A stretch of DNA of 64,000 nt from Diphasiastrum complanatum (GCA_029204225.1 CM055092.1:28570359-28634358); one strand, 5' to 3'. Shown: positions 47,290 through 58,879, counted from the first letter of the stretch. Translations and numbers: made by a program. The notes: generated by a model from the letters alone, not told the origin.

Positions 47290-48959
47290 GGAGAGCCTTT
47301 GAATAGTACATTTGTTGTACTTGTTACTAGACAAAATGGGTATCTAGTTGAAAATCAACTTGATGCTAGAATTAAAGTATTAAGGAGTATTAATGGTGGA
47401 GAGTATATCTCCACCAAGATGATAGAGTTTTGTAAATCCAATGGCATTAAGAGAGAACTTAATGTACTTATAGTCCTCAACAAAATGGTATAGCCGAGAG
47501 GATGAAAAGAACACTTTGTGAGTGTGCTAAGGCTTTGAGGTTAGATGCATCTCTACCTAAGTCCTTTTGGGGAGAGGCTATTATTTGTGCAACTTATTTG
47601 TGTAATAGATTGCCATGTAAGCCCATTGGAGGCATAACATCTTATGAGGCTCTATTTTGTAAGAAGCCGAATCTTAAAGATCTAAGAATTTTTGGATCTA
47701 CTTGCTATGTTTTTCAAGCATTAGATACAAGAAAAAAGGATGATCCTACTTCTATTAAGAGGATCTTTGTTGGTTATGCTGAAAATAGCAAAGGATATAG
47801 AGTCTATAATCCAATCACTAAAAAGATTTTAGTGAGAAGAGATGTTACTTTTGATGAAGTTAACTACTACAAGTTGAATGAGAAAGCTTCTAGTCCATCT
47901 TATGTCAAGGATCTTGTAAGGTTTGAGGAGGAGCCTACATGTGATCAAGATCGTGAAGATCCATCTCAAGGACCAAGGACTCCAAGGAGATCTGCAAGAA
48001 GGAAGGCCGAGCCCTCAAGGCTCACGTATGTTGACAAAGGTGAACAAAGGGAAGATCTTCATTCACTTATCTCTTACACTTTTCTAACTTCTATGTTTGA
48101 TGAGCCAAGTTGCTTTGAAGAAGCTATGGAGTCACAAGAATGGAGGGATGCCATGCAAAAGGAGTATGATCCTCTTATGGAGAATCATACATGGAAGCTT
48201 GTGGATCTTTCTCATGGAAGAAAACCACTTAAGTGCAAATGGATCTATAGATTGAAATACAATCAAGATGGGAGCATCAACAAACGCAAGGCAAGGCTAG
48301 TGACAAAGTGGTTCTTACACACCAAGGGAGTAGATTTTGATGAGACTTTTGCTCCTGTTGCTAAACTAGTTTCCATAAGGTTGATCATTTCTCTTGCAAC
48401 TACTTTCAATTGGACTCTATTTCAACTTGATGTGACTAATGCATTTCTCAATGGATATTTGGAAGAGGAGATCTTCAAGAGGCAACCCGAGGGCTTCATC
48501 AAAGAAGATCAAGAAAAAAAAGTGTGTTTGTTGCTAAGAAGCCTTTATGGGCTTAAGCAAGCACCTAGATTCAATTATGGTAAGATCATCATTTTCATTT
48601 TGTATGTTGATGACATTATACTTAGAGGAAATGATCATGATGGTATACAAGAAGTGAAAGTAGCATTGTTTAAAGAGTTTAAGATGGTGGATCTTGGTAA
48701 TCTTCATTTCATATTAGGAATAGAAGTTTCAAGAGGCAAGGATTTGAGTTTTATTTTTCAATCCAAATATGCTTCTTCTATCTTAGAAAAGTTTGAAATG
48801 AAAGATTGTAAAGGAGTAGAAACTCCTATGGAGCAAAATGTAAAAGTTTCCAATAGTGATGATGAAGCATCCTTTGAGGACATCACACTATATAGGAGAC
48901 TTGTAGGCTCCTTGATCTATCTTACTATAACTAGGCCTAATCTAAGTTATAGTGTGTAG
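47290..48959 (+). pseudogene. Internally deleted copia: integrase half and RT
   Basis: Gag and protease are missing: the leader runs straight into integrase (VENQLDARIKVLRS, GGEYISTK) with one frameshift near 47490. The 485-codon ORF at 47502-48959 continues with CECAKALRLDASLPKSFWGE, IFVGYAENSKGYRVYNP, the linker, and RT ([60 protein letters not shown]). About 30 residues are lost in frame between KQAPRFNYGK and the YVDD box. The ORF ends at TRPNLSYSV, where the gypsy LTR begins. It is non-autonomous and interrupted. Confidence 0.92.
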
Positions 48960-49697
48960 TGGGTTTCTTTTCTGGCCTATCCTGAATCCAAGATCTAGTC
49001 AATCTAGCATCAAAGAGATGGAGTTAGTTGTCACACGTAGGTTCGTTCCCATGAGAGCGATAGTATAGTTCAGATTTCAACATGAATGGAGGACCTAACA
49101 CTAACATCCATTAACACTAAGCATTAACACTACATCCATTAACCCTAAATCCACAACAATGATAGAAACTTACTCTTCTCTCTCTCCTTTTCTCTCTCAC
49201 AAAAAGCATAAGAAATAGCAATCCCAATAATGATCAAATCCAACAATTAGCAAATACAAAGGAAGCATGAGAAATGGAAGAAAAGAAAGGAAGAGCAAGG
49301 ACATTCATCAATCCATTTCTAAAGAGAACCAATCTGCTTTATTGAAATGAGAAAATGAACATCAGGAGCAACTCAGGTTGGTCCCTTTTTAAAGTAGAGA
49401 GGAGGACCCTGGCCTTTGAATCCTATTGGTCCAGTCTTGCCTCTCTTTTTATTCAAATTTAAAAAAGTGTGGAAATATCAAAATTGGAGGGAAACCCAAC
49501 TTTATTCACTAACTTGACATTTAGGCCCTGCGACATTAAAAGTCCCGCAAAAAGGCCTAAAGTTCTTTATTAACTTTTAACTAATCAATCAAATAACTAT
49601 GTGATCATCGGGTTGGACTTACACACACAGGGTGCCAAATACCTCTCACTTATTAACTAGGGTTAGGGTTGCCTTGGGATCTGCAAACTCTCCAACA
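48960..49697 (-). repeat. 3' LTR of the minus-strand gypsy element
   Basis: On the minus strand it starts TGTTGGAGAG just after a polypurine tract and ends GAAACCCA at the break in copia RT, giving a 738-bp TG...CA segment. A related piece lies at 19990-20075. The end assignment rests on the copia break point. Confidence 0.75.
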
Positions 49698-49698
49698 G

Positions 49699-49714
49699 TA
49701 TCCCCCACCAAAAC
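49699..49714 (-). other. Polypurine tract of the gypsy element
   Basis: The minus strand reads TTTTGGTGGGGGA directly before the LTR start; this is the plus-strand DNA primer site of LTR retrotransposons. Confidence 0.7.
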
Positions 49715-49781
49715 TGGTGGCGGTCCCATGACACCTGCAATATGCAGTTATTGGGAACTTTTATTGGCTTCATGTCGAATC

Positions 49782-51876
49782 TTAATTAAATGATACTGCA
49801 CCTTCTCCATAAAGTCGAGGCGTGCAGTATTGAAATCCAAATTGTGTGGCAGGAAACAACGGTGGCTCCGGCAATCCATTTGGAAGTTGTCCATGAGTGA
49901 AGCGGGATTCCCAAGAGTCTCCCTTCATAGCCGCATGAAAATAGAGACGAGCAATCGACAGCTGATCTTTGATTTGCTCTGAGGCCATCGGTTTATTTGG
50001 ATCGAATGCCAGGGGAGGAAGGCAATCGTCCCATTTGGTTGCCACTGACGCCAACAAAGTTAGGTCTTTAGCAAACATTGCCGATTGTCGCACCGTTGGA
50101 TCCGGAGAGTGGACATACTCTCTTTGATATGCTTGTAAAGTGTGGTGGAAATCCAGTAAGATGGTCCAGTTGTAAGACTGATGGATGATTGGCCAATTGG
50201 ATGTATGGATAATGATTTTGTCCACAGCCAACCCCAAATCTTTCCATTTATTTATTCGCGGCATTGGCACGTAATAGGGATCTACCCGCAATTGGCGAGG
50301 GCTGGCGACGTAACTCCTAATTGATTCCGGAGTTTTCTCAAAAACCATAATTCTCCATGCCGGCTGCTCTCCCAGTGCAGGTATTTTGTCCAACTCTTTG
50401 CCGGTCTCGATCTCGGAGGTCTTAAATTTCAGAACCCATTCACCATGCGAGGACTCATGCGGATGTTGTTTTAAGAAGGTCTGGATCTGGTCCTCGACGC
50501 TGACGGGCCTTCTGAATAGAGGTCTTGTCCTTGATGAGGATGGACCCACTTGTACTGCCGATATGGTTGGCGGTTGATCTGCTATATCTGGAGCTCCCCC
50601 CTGGTCCATGCTCGAATCAATCCCTGTATCCATTGGTACAGCTTTTTGGCATGAAGCGGAGAATTGCGACATGACCGGGACGAGAATTTGTGGTCCGACT
50701 TCCAACACTTGAACGGCTTCTTTTTCATAGGCAGTGATGGTCTCTTTTGCCTTTGCCAGCTCGGTTGAAGCTGCTCCTTTGAACCTATCAAAGCGGCCTT
50801 GGAATCCCTGAAGGGCCACTTTGTATGTCTCCACTTTTTTGAATAAATACGCAATCTCCATCGGTGTGACCGGATGATCGGGTATTTGCGTTTGCAGATA
50901 GGCATCACACTCAAAGGTGGTCACATCCAATTCACCTTGAAGCCATGTGCGATCTTGTTTGGCCATCTGTAATTGCCCCTTCAGCAGCTGCATCTGTTGC
51001 TTGGCATCCTGCACTGCTTTATCTACCTGATCCTGTGTGGTTGTCAGGGCATTTTGCAGGGAGCTGATGTAGGTTTCCAAGCGATCAGCTTGTTGCTGGG
51101 CCAACTTCTTTTTGCTTTCAGCCTGATCTTCATGTTGTTTGGCTATCTTTAACTCTCGATCCAACAAGACAATTTTTTGGCTGATCAGAGTGTTTTCGGA
51201 TCCTAGATCAGAGATCCTCTATTCCATTTCCTTCTTCTTATCCATCATAGACTGGATCACTTGCCCAAGGCTTGAAACCAACCCTAGAGCATCACCAGAA
51301 TCGACGGTCGTGGTAGCGACAACAGTAGGAGGACCTGATGGTATTGTCCTTGGTAGGCGTGGAACAGGTGCCACGGTATCTTCTTCTTCAAAAATATCCT
51401 CCTCTTCAAACCCTTCAGGAACTGTGGCGTCGAACTGTTTTGGTGATTTTACAGCTGTGTCGACCCGAAGTGTTGGGCTATCTTGTGTGTGATGTTGTTG
51501 GCTGGCATCTTCGACACCAACGGTAGATTCATGGATATGTCCAAATCCTCTTCCAGGGGATTGAGGTTCAAAGGGCGCTGGGCTCTGGGGCATTTCAAAG
51601 ATTTCGGTGGCCCCAAGGGGGTCGGAATCATCGAACATATCCATAAAGAACTGTGTGTTGGGTGAGGTGGCTTCGGTGTGCGAAGGTGAGGCGGCCTGGG
51701 CAACTGTGATGAGAATGGTAGGCCCAATGGTCACAGACTATCCTTGTAGGGGAATGGGAAGTTCAGTGCGAATAGCAGCAGGGGGTGGAAGCGCAGCTGA
51801 CGAGGTATGCCTAGTGCGACGTCGTGATGCAAAAGGCGAGTTAGGAATTACGATCTTGCTGCATGGACGACAACGA
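49782..51876 (-). CDS. Extra 3' ORF of the gypsy element (coiled-coil protein, unknown)
   Basis: An open frame lies between integrase and the PPT, the place of env-like or additional ORFs in some plant gypsy lineages (Athila, Tat). One frame runs from about 51876 to 49782, broken by TAG codons near 51740 and at 51219-51221. The upstream part is proline/threonine-rich and acidic (EEEDIFEEEDTVAPVPRLP). Next comes a coiled coil (DRELKIAKQHEDQAESKKKL, QQADRLETYISSLQNAL). The C-terminal globular part contains VEDQIQTFLKQHPHESSHGE, WVLKF and YNWTILLDFHHTLQAYQREY. I see no signal peptide or membrane helix, so an envelope role is not supported. No family recognised. Confidence 0.7.
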
Positions 51877-53245
51877 CTATGAGAGCTTGAGACCTGATGG
51901 GATGATTCTGCCGGTGCTTCTTTCCCCAGTAAACTTCAACTTACCCTTGATCAGCTTGGTTTTGTACATCAATGAAAGATCTCCTTTTTTCAGATCTTTT
52001 TTGTGCAATCGACGATCGTGCCATGCCTTGCGGCGGGCTTTTTCTGCTGCTAAGGCATGAATTGCCATCAATCGGGTTTCACATAATTTGTGCAACGCTT
52101 CATGACGGAGTTGTAAAGACATATCATCATTTAATCATTTTGTTGCTGCTATGCGTAAAGATGGGATTAACAATTCAATTGGCATAACAGCATCTTGACC
52201 ATAAACCACTTGAAAATATGTTTGATTTGTACTATTTTTGTAAGCAGTTCTGAATGCCCATAATGCTGTATACAGTTTATGTTCCCAATCGGACCGACTT
52301 GCTTCAACTGTCTTTGTCAAAATGGTGCAGAGAATCTTATTGGAAGATTCAGCTTGGCCATCCATAGGGAGTACTAAATCTGTGTATAAAGAAAAACTCT
52401 TCCAGTAAACACTTTATTGTTTGATTAACAAAGTGTGTACCCCGGTCACTGACAATTTCGATCGGACATCCAAATCTGATTATAATATTTTCATATAGAA
52501 ACTTGGCCGTAGATTTCGCATCAGCCACTTTGACAGCTTTGGCTTCAACCCACTTGGTCATATAATTAGTTGCGACGATAATGTATCGGGCCTGAGATCC
52601 TTGCGCAACATGATGAATAGGACCAACATAATCCAATCCCCATTTTTAAAACGGTGCTTGCGATAAAACCGGATGTAAGGATTCTTAATTCTGTCGTGTA
52701 GGCCGTCGTGCTCGCTGGCAGACATCACATGTCTGAATAAAATTTTAGTGTCCTTATGAAGCGTAGGCCACCAACAATCGGATTGCAAAAGTTTGCGAAC
52801 AATAATACCTATAGAGAAGTGTCCTCCACCCATGCCATCATGTGAAAACATGATTAAATCTGGTACTTCATGTGGTAAAACACATCTTCGTAAAATATTA
52901 TCTGATCCACGACGGTACAATTGTCTTGCAATTTATTGATAAGGTCGAGCCTTATGAATCAATTGTCTCTTTTGTACTTTTGTCAAGGAGTCATTCGGTT
53001 GTCCTAGCATCAGGTACTCAACAATATCTGCTGCTCACTCAGGTACCGCTTCAACATAGAACGCAACATCTAGCAGTTCATCATCCACTTCAGTATTACA
53101 CGTCTTGTTTACCAAGTAAAGTAACGGTTGATGATCCGTATGATCTGACTGGACACTGAATTTGAAATCTTCTTGGTTCTCTGTTTGGGATAGAGCACCA
53201 TTCATGAGAGTTATACTAACCCTTTCCATCTTCTGCCCTTTCACA
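51877..53245 (-). pseudogene. Ty3/gypsy RNase H end and integrase (broken)
   Basis: The RNase H remnant (53244-53035) has ITLMNGALSQTE and DHQPLLYLVNKT. Integrase follows in several frames: the zinc-binding region HDGMGGGHFS then KLLQSDCWWPTLHKDTKILF, the core WDYVGPI-like MDYVGPIHHVAQGSQARYII with KWVEAKAV and IEIVSDRGTHFVN, then [11 protein letters not shown]-like text, [36 protein letters not shown], and a C-terminal domain ending IIPSGLKLS. At least three frame breaks occur. RT, protease and gag are missing here, cut at the copia B junction near 53250. Confidence 0.9.
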
Positions 53246-53254
53246 ATTTTTGAC

Positions 53255-54595
53255 TCCCTAGTAGTGAAGGGTTATGAGCAAAGCAAAGGAATTGACTATG
53301 AAGAGACATTTGCTCCAGTGGCTAAGTGGACTACGCTATGTCTTATCATTGCCTTAGCATCTCATTTTGGGTGGAAGATCCATCAAATGGATGTGAAGTC
53401 TGCATTTTTGAATGGTAAATTAGAGGAAGAAGTTTACATGGTCCAACTGCAGGGCTTCATAGCAAAAGGGCAAGAACAGAAGGTATATAAACTACACAAA
53501 GCACTTTATGGCCTTAAGAAAGCACCACGCGCATGGTATGGACGCATTGACAGTTACTTTCTTTCTCATGAGTTTGTAAGAACAAATTCAGATCCAAACT
53601 TTTATGTTCTTATAAATGATGACAGCATTGCCTTGATTGTACTTTATGTTGATGATATCATTATCACAGGCAATGATGAGAACCTCACTCGTTCTATCAA
53701 AGCCAACTTATGCAAGCAGTTTGAGATGATAGATTTAGATCTTATGCACTATTGCTTGGGTGTCGAAGTATGGCAAACTAGCAGTGATATCAGGTTATGT
53801 CAAAACAAGTATGTGGGCGAGATATTGGAGAGATTTCACATGACAGAGTGCAAACCTTCCATCATTCCTTGCGAAGCTGGTAAGAAATTATCTCGTATTG
53901 ATGATAGTGCACATCTTGATGCTACACTATTTCATCAGCTAGTTGGGAGTTTGATATATCTTACGACTACACGTCCTGATATCTGCTATGCTGTAAGTTT
54001 GATTAGCCAATTCATGTCATCACCCACTATGGACCATTGGAAAGCTGCAAAAAAGATTTTGAGGCATGTGAAAGGTTCACCTAACCTTGGTCTAATCTAC
54101 AAAAGACAAAGTGTTTTACCTAAGTTGCAAGGTTATGTTGACGTTGATTGGGCAAGAAGTATAGATGATAGAAAGTCAACAACAGGTTATGCCTTCAATT
54201 TTGGTAGCGGTTGTTTTTCATGGTCTAGCAAGAAGCAAGATACTATTTTTCTTTCTTCCACAGAAGCCGAATATAAAGCGTTGAGTTCTGCTACCCAGGA
54301 AGCTGTTTGGCTACGTAAGTTGTTATGTGAGATTGGCATGAAGCAGGTAAATACCATTGTTATTTTCTGTGACAGTCAAAGTGGAATACAATTGGCTAAA
54401 AATCTTATCTTTCATGCAAGGACAAAACATATTGAAGTAAAATATCACTTTGTGCGTGAAAAGTTACAATCTGAAGATATAAGTATTGTACATTGTTCTA
54501 CGTTATTACAAGTTGCTGATATATTTACGAAAGCTTTAAGTAAAGAAAAGTTTGAGACTTTTAGAGCCAAACTTGGCTTAGATCTAGTTATGTAA
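53255..54595 (+). CDS. Copia family B reverse transcriptase-RNase H (intact frame)
   Basis: An open frame of about 445 codons to the natural stop. RT motifs are GIDYEETFAPVAKWTTLCLI, HQMDVKSAFLNGKLEEEVYM, ALYGLKKAPRAWYGRIDSYF and the catalytic LYVDDIIITGN. RNase H motifs are YVDVDWARSIDDRKSTTGYA, LSSTEAEYKALSSATQEAVW, FCDSQSGIQLAKN and RTKHIEVKYHFVREKL, ending IFTKALSKEKFETFRAKLGL. Its PPT and LTR follow normally. The part before GYEQSKG is replaced by gypsy sequence at about 53255. The LTR identity shows it is the same family as the 5' half at 31477-35053. Confidence 0.94.
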   Translation, partial: SLVVKGYEQSKGIDYEETFAPVAKWTTLCLIIALASHFGWKIHQMDVKSAFLNGKLEEEVYMVQLQGFIAKGQEQKVYKLHKALYGLKKAPRAWYGRIDSYFLSHEFVRTNSDPNFYVLINDDSIALIVLYVDDIIITGNDENLTRSIKANLCKQFEMIDLDLMHYCLGVEVWQTSSDIRLCQNKYVGEILERFHMTECKPSIIPCEAGKKLSRIDDSAHLDATLFHQLVGSLIYLTTTRPDICYAVSLISQFMSSPTMDHWKAAKKILRHVKGSPNLGLIYKRQSVLPKLQGYVDVDWARSIDDRKSTTGYAFNFGSGCFSWSSKKQDTIFLSSTEAEYKALSSATQEAVWLRKLLCEIGMKQVNTIVIFCDSQSGIQLAKNLIFHARTKHIEVKYHFVREKLQSEDISIVHCSTLLQVADIFTKALSKEKFETFRAKLGLDLVM

Positions 54596-54677
54596 AAAGC
54601 CTTTACTTGTAATACTATCATGGAGGTATGTTCCATGAATGGAGTAAACTCTAAAATAAAAAGAGACGTTAATCATT

Positions 54678-54687
54678 GAGGGAGAGA
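54678..54687 (+). other. Polypurine tract of copia family B
   Basis: GAGGGAGAGA immediately before the LTR start. Confidence 0.8.
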
Positions 54688-54936
54688 GTTAGAATAGCAA
54701 TGATCGACTTATACAGTGCTTTTTTATTTCGACGACACCACGTGTGCTTAGTTCTAGAGTTATCGGGCCATCTTTCTTTTACGAGCCCTTTGAGTGCTTT
54801 TAAGCAACTTATCTTTGTACTTACTTATCAGTTGAATATACAGTTTGAGGAGGAGAGCAATTATGTGGTATTGTTGCACTTGACGTTGTGCTATGGTGAT
54901 TGATCCAGTCGGGTGTTTAAACTGTGTTTTCTTAAC
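54688..54936 (+). repeat. 3' LTR of copia family B
   Basis: 249 bp, starting GTTAGAATAGC and ending TTTTCTTAAC, the plus-strand counterpart of 34806-35053. The ends GTTA and TAAC are inverted repeats of each other and lack TG...CA. Flanking DNA right of 54936 shows no copy of the flank at 35054. Confidence 0.93.
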
Positions 54937-55420
54937 TATTTCAACCCTAAACAAAGAGAGTATTTTCTTCAAAAAACATAACCATCCAAAACGTAGTTTT
55001 ATCTATCGTTTTCCAACTTTCACAACATCAGGATAGCCAAAATGCCTTCCATATCTTTTTAAAAGTATGCCATTCAAATCTAAAATAAGAAACAACTCAT
55101 CATGTAATGCTTTTTTGGTTGTTGAACCTGAAAGTACATAAGCCAATGTATTAATATTCATGCCTTAATCTATCAAAATATATTTTTAGATGTCCTTAAA
55201 AATCTTTATTTACCTTCATATATTCTTAAAAGAAAAACAATATAAGTGATGCACACACACACACACATACACACAAGTACAATTGAAAAGTAAGAACAAT
55301 TGACATAAGATGGCTTGTGTAGTATCCAAATTTTTAAACTTATTATCCATTAGAAAAAAAGAAAATCGCTATTTGAAGAGTGCATTAAGGCATCCATCCC
55401 ATGACTATACAATGACACTA
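54937..55420. other. Spacer without a recognisable gene
   Basis: AT-rich sequence with a short CA run near 55253-55276, between the copia LTR and the methyltransferase-like locus. Confidence 0.5.
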
Positions 55421-57121
55421 CTAACTTGTCTCATGTACTATGTCCTTTTCTATAGCTTGGTTCTCCATAGTCTCTTTACCATCCATTTCACCATGCCCCT
55501 CATCCTCAATCAAAGTGTTATCATTATGATCTTCAATAACATCATCAAGGCCAACATAACCTTCTTGCATATTGAACAAATCAATGTCCTTTGAGGAGTC
55601 AGCAATATCTCTAAGGAAATCTGCAAGCAGTGTCTGAGCTTGACATGAAGAAGGTAATTGGCTTGCACTTTGACTTGCACTTCCCATCTTCCCCCCAAGC
55701 TTTTATAGAAGGCATTAACCTCAGGAAAGCTTTCAACCATCATGGAAGCATAACTTTCAAGCGAATCTCTCTCAGAAGAGTTACTTACAAACACAATTGT
55801 CTTCCTCTCGCTACGTAGGGCCTCTCTCATGGTGAATCCTCCAGTAAATGCATCTACAACAACTTTTCCATGTTGGCAAAATGAGGAAACAAGCATAGAA
55901 AAGAATGTGCGGTCTTTGGGATATTTGCTGGTACAACCTCTACTTAATGCACAACTCTCATATGTTATAGGCTTCTCAAACAATCCAAATTTTGTTTTTG
56001 AAGTTGACATTGATTCTGATGGTGATTCTTTTTCCTCTTCACTTTCATCTTCATCATATATAATGGACGACACTTCATTGGTAATAAGAGCATCCCATAT
56101 GGTTTTTTCCTCTGTCTTTGAGATCATTGCCATCAACACAACAAGATCATGGATACTTGTATATCTTTTTTTACATGCATCCCCTCTAGTGTATGATCCA
56201 TACTCTAGATGAACGGAACCACCAATGTGTCGTAAAGTAGTATCCAAAGCACTCAAAATTGGTCCATAAGGTACTAGTGCAACCAAGACATAAGAATCAC
56301 CAAAGATAATGCTAGCAATGCATTCCACCAACCTTTTAAAAGCATTTGTGGTCCACTCGTACTGAGGCCCTTGTGATGTAGTGTCTACAAGCACTAACCC
56401 AATGTCATTAGAATCACCACATGCTGCTATCACATCTGTAAAGCATGAGATTAATTCCCTTGTGTTGAAAATCCTTCGAGGCCTTTCAAAATGTAGACGT
56501 TGTTGTACTCCAAATGCCTTCGCATGTGCAAGACGTAGTTCATTCTTCACACCTTCAGGTAGAGGTGTCCTTTTTTTGGCTTTGTTGATTGACTCCTTCA
56601 TCCAATCTTTGCTCCAACTATACATCTTATCATAGAGCTCTTTTGTGATATTGTATTTTTTTGCAATCTCATCATATTGTACCTTCTTCTCACCAGAGAT
56701 GCTCTTTAAGTACTCCACAATTCCATTCTTCAATACTCTATTATACTTGAAACTTGTAGCCACATCCTCCATGTCTTTGTACTCTGTTACTACTTTTGCC
56801 TTTTTTAACAATATGGTGCCACGAAATATCATTTCTTGTATCTTTAAAGCCTCATCGTCAAGCAACCCTTGAATACAACGAAACATGTTAGGGAGATAAT
56901 TGTGTGGTACCATCCACTTGCATCTTTTTACCTTTTGCAACCTCATTTGAATTCTTCTTGGAATGCTCACCCCTATTGTTTGCAATTTCTCCAATTATGT
57001 ACTTCTCCATAATATCCAACCACCTATTGAAAATAAACTCGCTACTCAAAAGCATATGCAAGTCACTTCTTGCGTTTATTGCCTCCAATGTAACTGTTAT
57101 TGCTTCCATGAATTCCTGCAC
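55421..57121 (-). CDS. Permuted DNA-methyltransferase-like protein, C-terminal part of locus
   Basis: The main ORF (56994-55510) has a lysine-rich helical region and then a Rossmann-like half with IGLVLVDTTSQGPQYEWTTN, a strand-rich segment SYVLVALVPYGPILSALDTT, and HDLVVLMAMI. It continues with VVVDAFTGGFTMREALRS and KTIVFVSNSSERDSLE, which resemble motif I (FxGxG) placed after motif IV, the order of beta-class N4C/N6A methyltransferases. The usual DPPY/SPPY motif IV is replaced by VDTTSQGPQY, so activity is doubtful. An upstream frame (57121-56888, EFMEAITVTLEAINARSDLH) joins after an AG acceptor and needs one frame change near 56920. A G6 run near 55690 shifts to an acidic C-terminus ending HETS (55421). 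The methyltransferase call rests on motifs read by eye. Confidence 0.55.
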
Positions 57122-57261
57122 AATATTTAGTAAGACAAGAAAATATCATAAACACGCTTACAATTTAGAAATGCATGAATAAATCTTTATTACTTAAAAT
57201 CTACTAATGAAAAATATTTAAAAAAAAAAAAAACATAGCATAAGTACAAGGATCAGCTTCC

Positions 57262-57720
57262 ATTTTGAGTTTGCTATGGAGTCTTTACCATGACCTCTTG
57301 ATGGAGTTGATTCATGAATTTTGAAAGCTTCAAAGTTTCAAGATAATCTTGTGCACCTAGTATCCTTGAATTTCTAGTATTGTAACAGTCTCTTAGATGT
57401 TGTGGACATGATGGAGACTCCACTATTCTTCTTGCAACTAATATAGAGTGTTGACCCGAGACAACATGATACCTGTAAGAAAAAAATTTGCTCTCAAGAA
57501 TCTCATCTCTCAATAACATTTTTTTTGTTTGAACATCATAAGGTATCAGGTCTACTATCATATCAACCACATGAGGCATACTCGTAAACTGGCTCATCAG
57601 ATATTTGTAATGTACCTTGTTGATTGATCAATATACAGAATGAGCAGGAGCACAATCACACAATGTCACAGAAATCAAGAATGTGCGATTTTTCCCAAAT
57701 GGATACATATGTGAAAATTT
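57262..57720 (-). CDS. ParB-like segment of the same locus
   Basis: The frame contains HVVDMIVDLIPYDVQTKKML and then YHVVSGQHSILVARRIVE, which resembles the ParB/Srx-type box (strand, G-x-HR-like turn, helix). In phage and plasmid proteins such a domain is often joined to a beta-class methyltransferase. The upstream frame has two in-frame stops (57724, and a TGA near 57632 where a tryptophan would fit SVYWSIN). A GT at the HQEVM codons (57283-57288) pairs with the AG before 57121, which would join this exon to the methyltransferase part. The fold call is an inference. Confidence 0.4.
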
Positions 57721-57723
57721 CTC

Positions 57724-58873
57724 CTAGAACAGTTGACCTTCTACTTTTTCCAAGGCCTTACTTACATTGTTGACACTTTCATTTGGTCCTGCTTGGTTCA
57801 ATGGTTGAGCCATCTCGAGGGTAGTCACATCCATGCCAATGATATCACCTATTCTAGGTTGATTGGCAATAGTCTCATATCCTTGAAAGTTCTGAGGCAT
57901 GACTTCTTCTCCACCTCTTGTGCTTGATCGCCCGCTATGTGGTTTTTTTCTTGTCTCATTCCTTTGTGAAGATGAAGTTGTCACTTTCTTTTTCTCTTTA
58001 AGCACTTTTGGTTGTGATGCCTTCTCAATGTTTGAATCCGACATTGTTACCTTTCCTTCAGTATTTTTTAAAACTATATCCTTGTCGATATCTAGCTCCG
58101 GTTGTTTTCCCATGTCTTGAATCTTTTTGAATGGTGTTTCTTTCTCACCATCTATCTTCAAAACTTTTGCCTTAGATATCTTCTCCTTTGTCCTCCTTAC
58201 ACTTCCCGATTTGCGCATAGCTAGATAGTTTGTAAGATCTCCCTCTACCAATTGAATGCTTCTCCTAGAAAAAAACATCATTGCCCAACGTATGTGGTCT
58301 TTTTCCCTTTAGTGCATCTTTTATAATACTAGAATAAACTTTAGAAGAAGGAGCTCTTCCTACTTCAAGTTGCTTAGCTTTGACCTTTTTAAATCCTTCA
58401 ACAATGTCTTCACAAGAAGAGAGTCCAGAATCTGCAATCCATTCTGAAAGATTTGGAATATCCCAACCCATCTTGATCATTGAACCTTCTCTTCCATTTT
58501 TGCTTGGCCCCATCATGATAGGAGAGTACTTAGACCATTGCAACTCAATATCGAATAATTTTTTCTGTTGTGGGCATTCCACTGGAGCAAAATTACATGG
58601 TACACCATATGCAAACATTAAGTTATCCATGCTTAAAATTAGTCCCATACATTTGCAACCTTGTCCATTGTCAATAACATAAAGAAATACATCTCCCTTA
58701 TCTTCATTTGGTCCAATAGATTCCATATACCAAGGAGTTGCTTCAGAAATTTCCATCCTTACATCTACCACCGCGTCAATTACTGGGAGAATGTCATGAC
58801 AAGAGATCACTTCCATAGGACTTGTGTTATTTACATCTACAACACCGATCTCTTTTTCCATGTCTGCAACCAA
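57724..58873 (-). CDS. N-terminal part of the ParB/methyltransferase-like locus, unknown domain
   Basis: ORF 58873-58265 starts MVADMEKEIGVVDVNN and includes ATPWYMESIGPNEDKGDVFL, CKCMGLILSMDNLMFAYGVP and a KCP/CPQQKK stretch. It runs into 58281-57724 (RRSIQLVEGDLTNYLAMRK, then a lysine-rich, Ser/Arg-rich region with KKPHSGRSSTRGGEE). The two frames meet at a T7 run near 58268-58274: loss of one T would join them. I do not recognise a domain. The basic middle part suggests nuclear location. Confidence 0.5.
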
Positions 58874-58879
58874 TATTAG

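Noticed and set aside
49782-51876. Envelope protein for the gypsy extra ORF
   Set aside because: No signal peptide or transmembrane segment is visible, so position alone does not support env.
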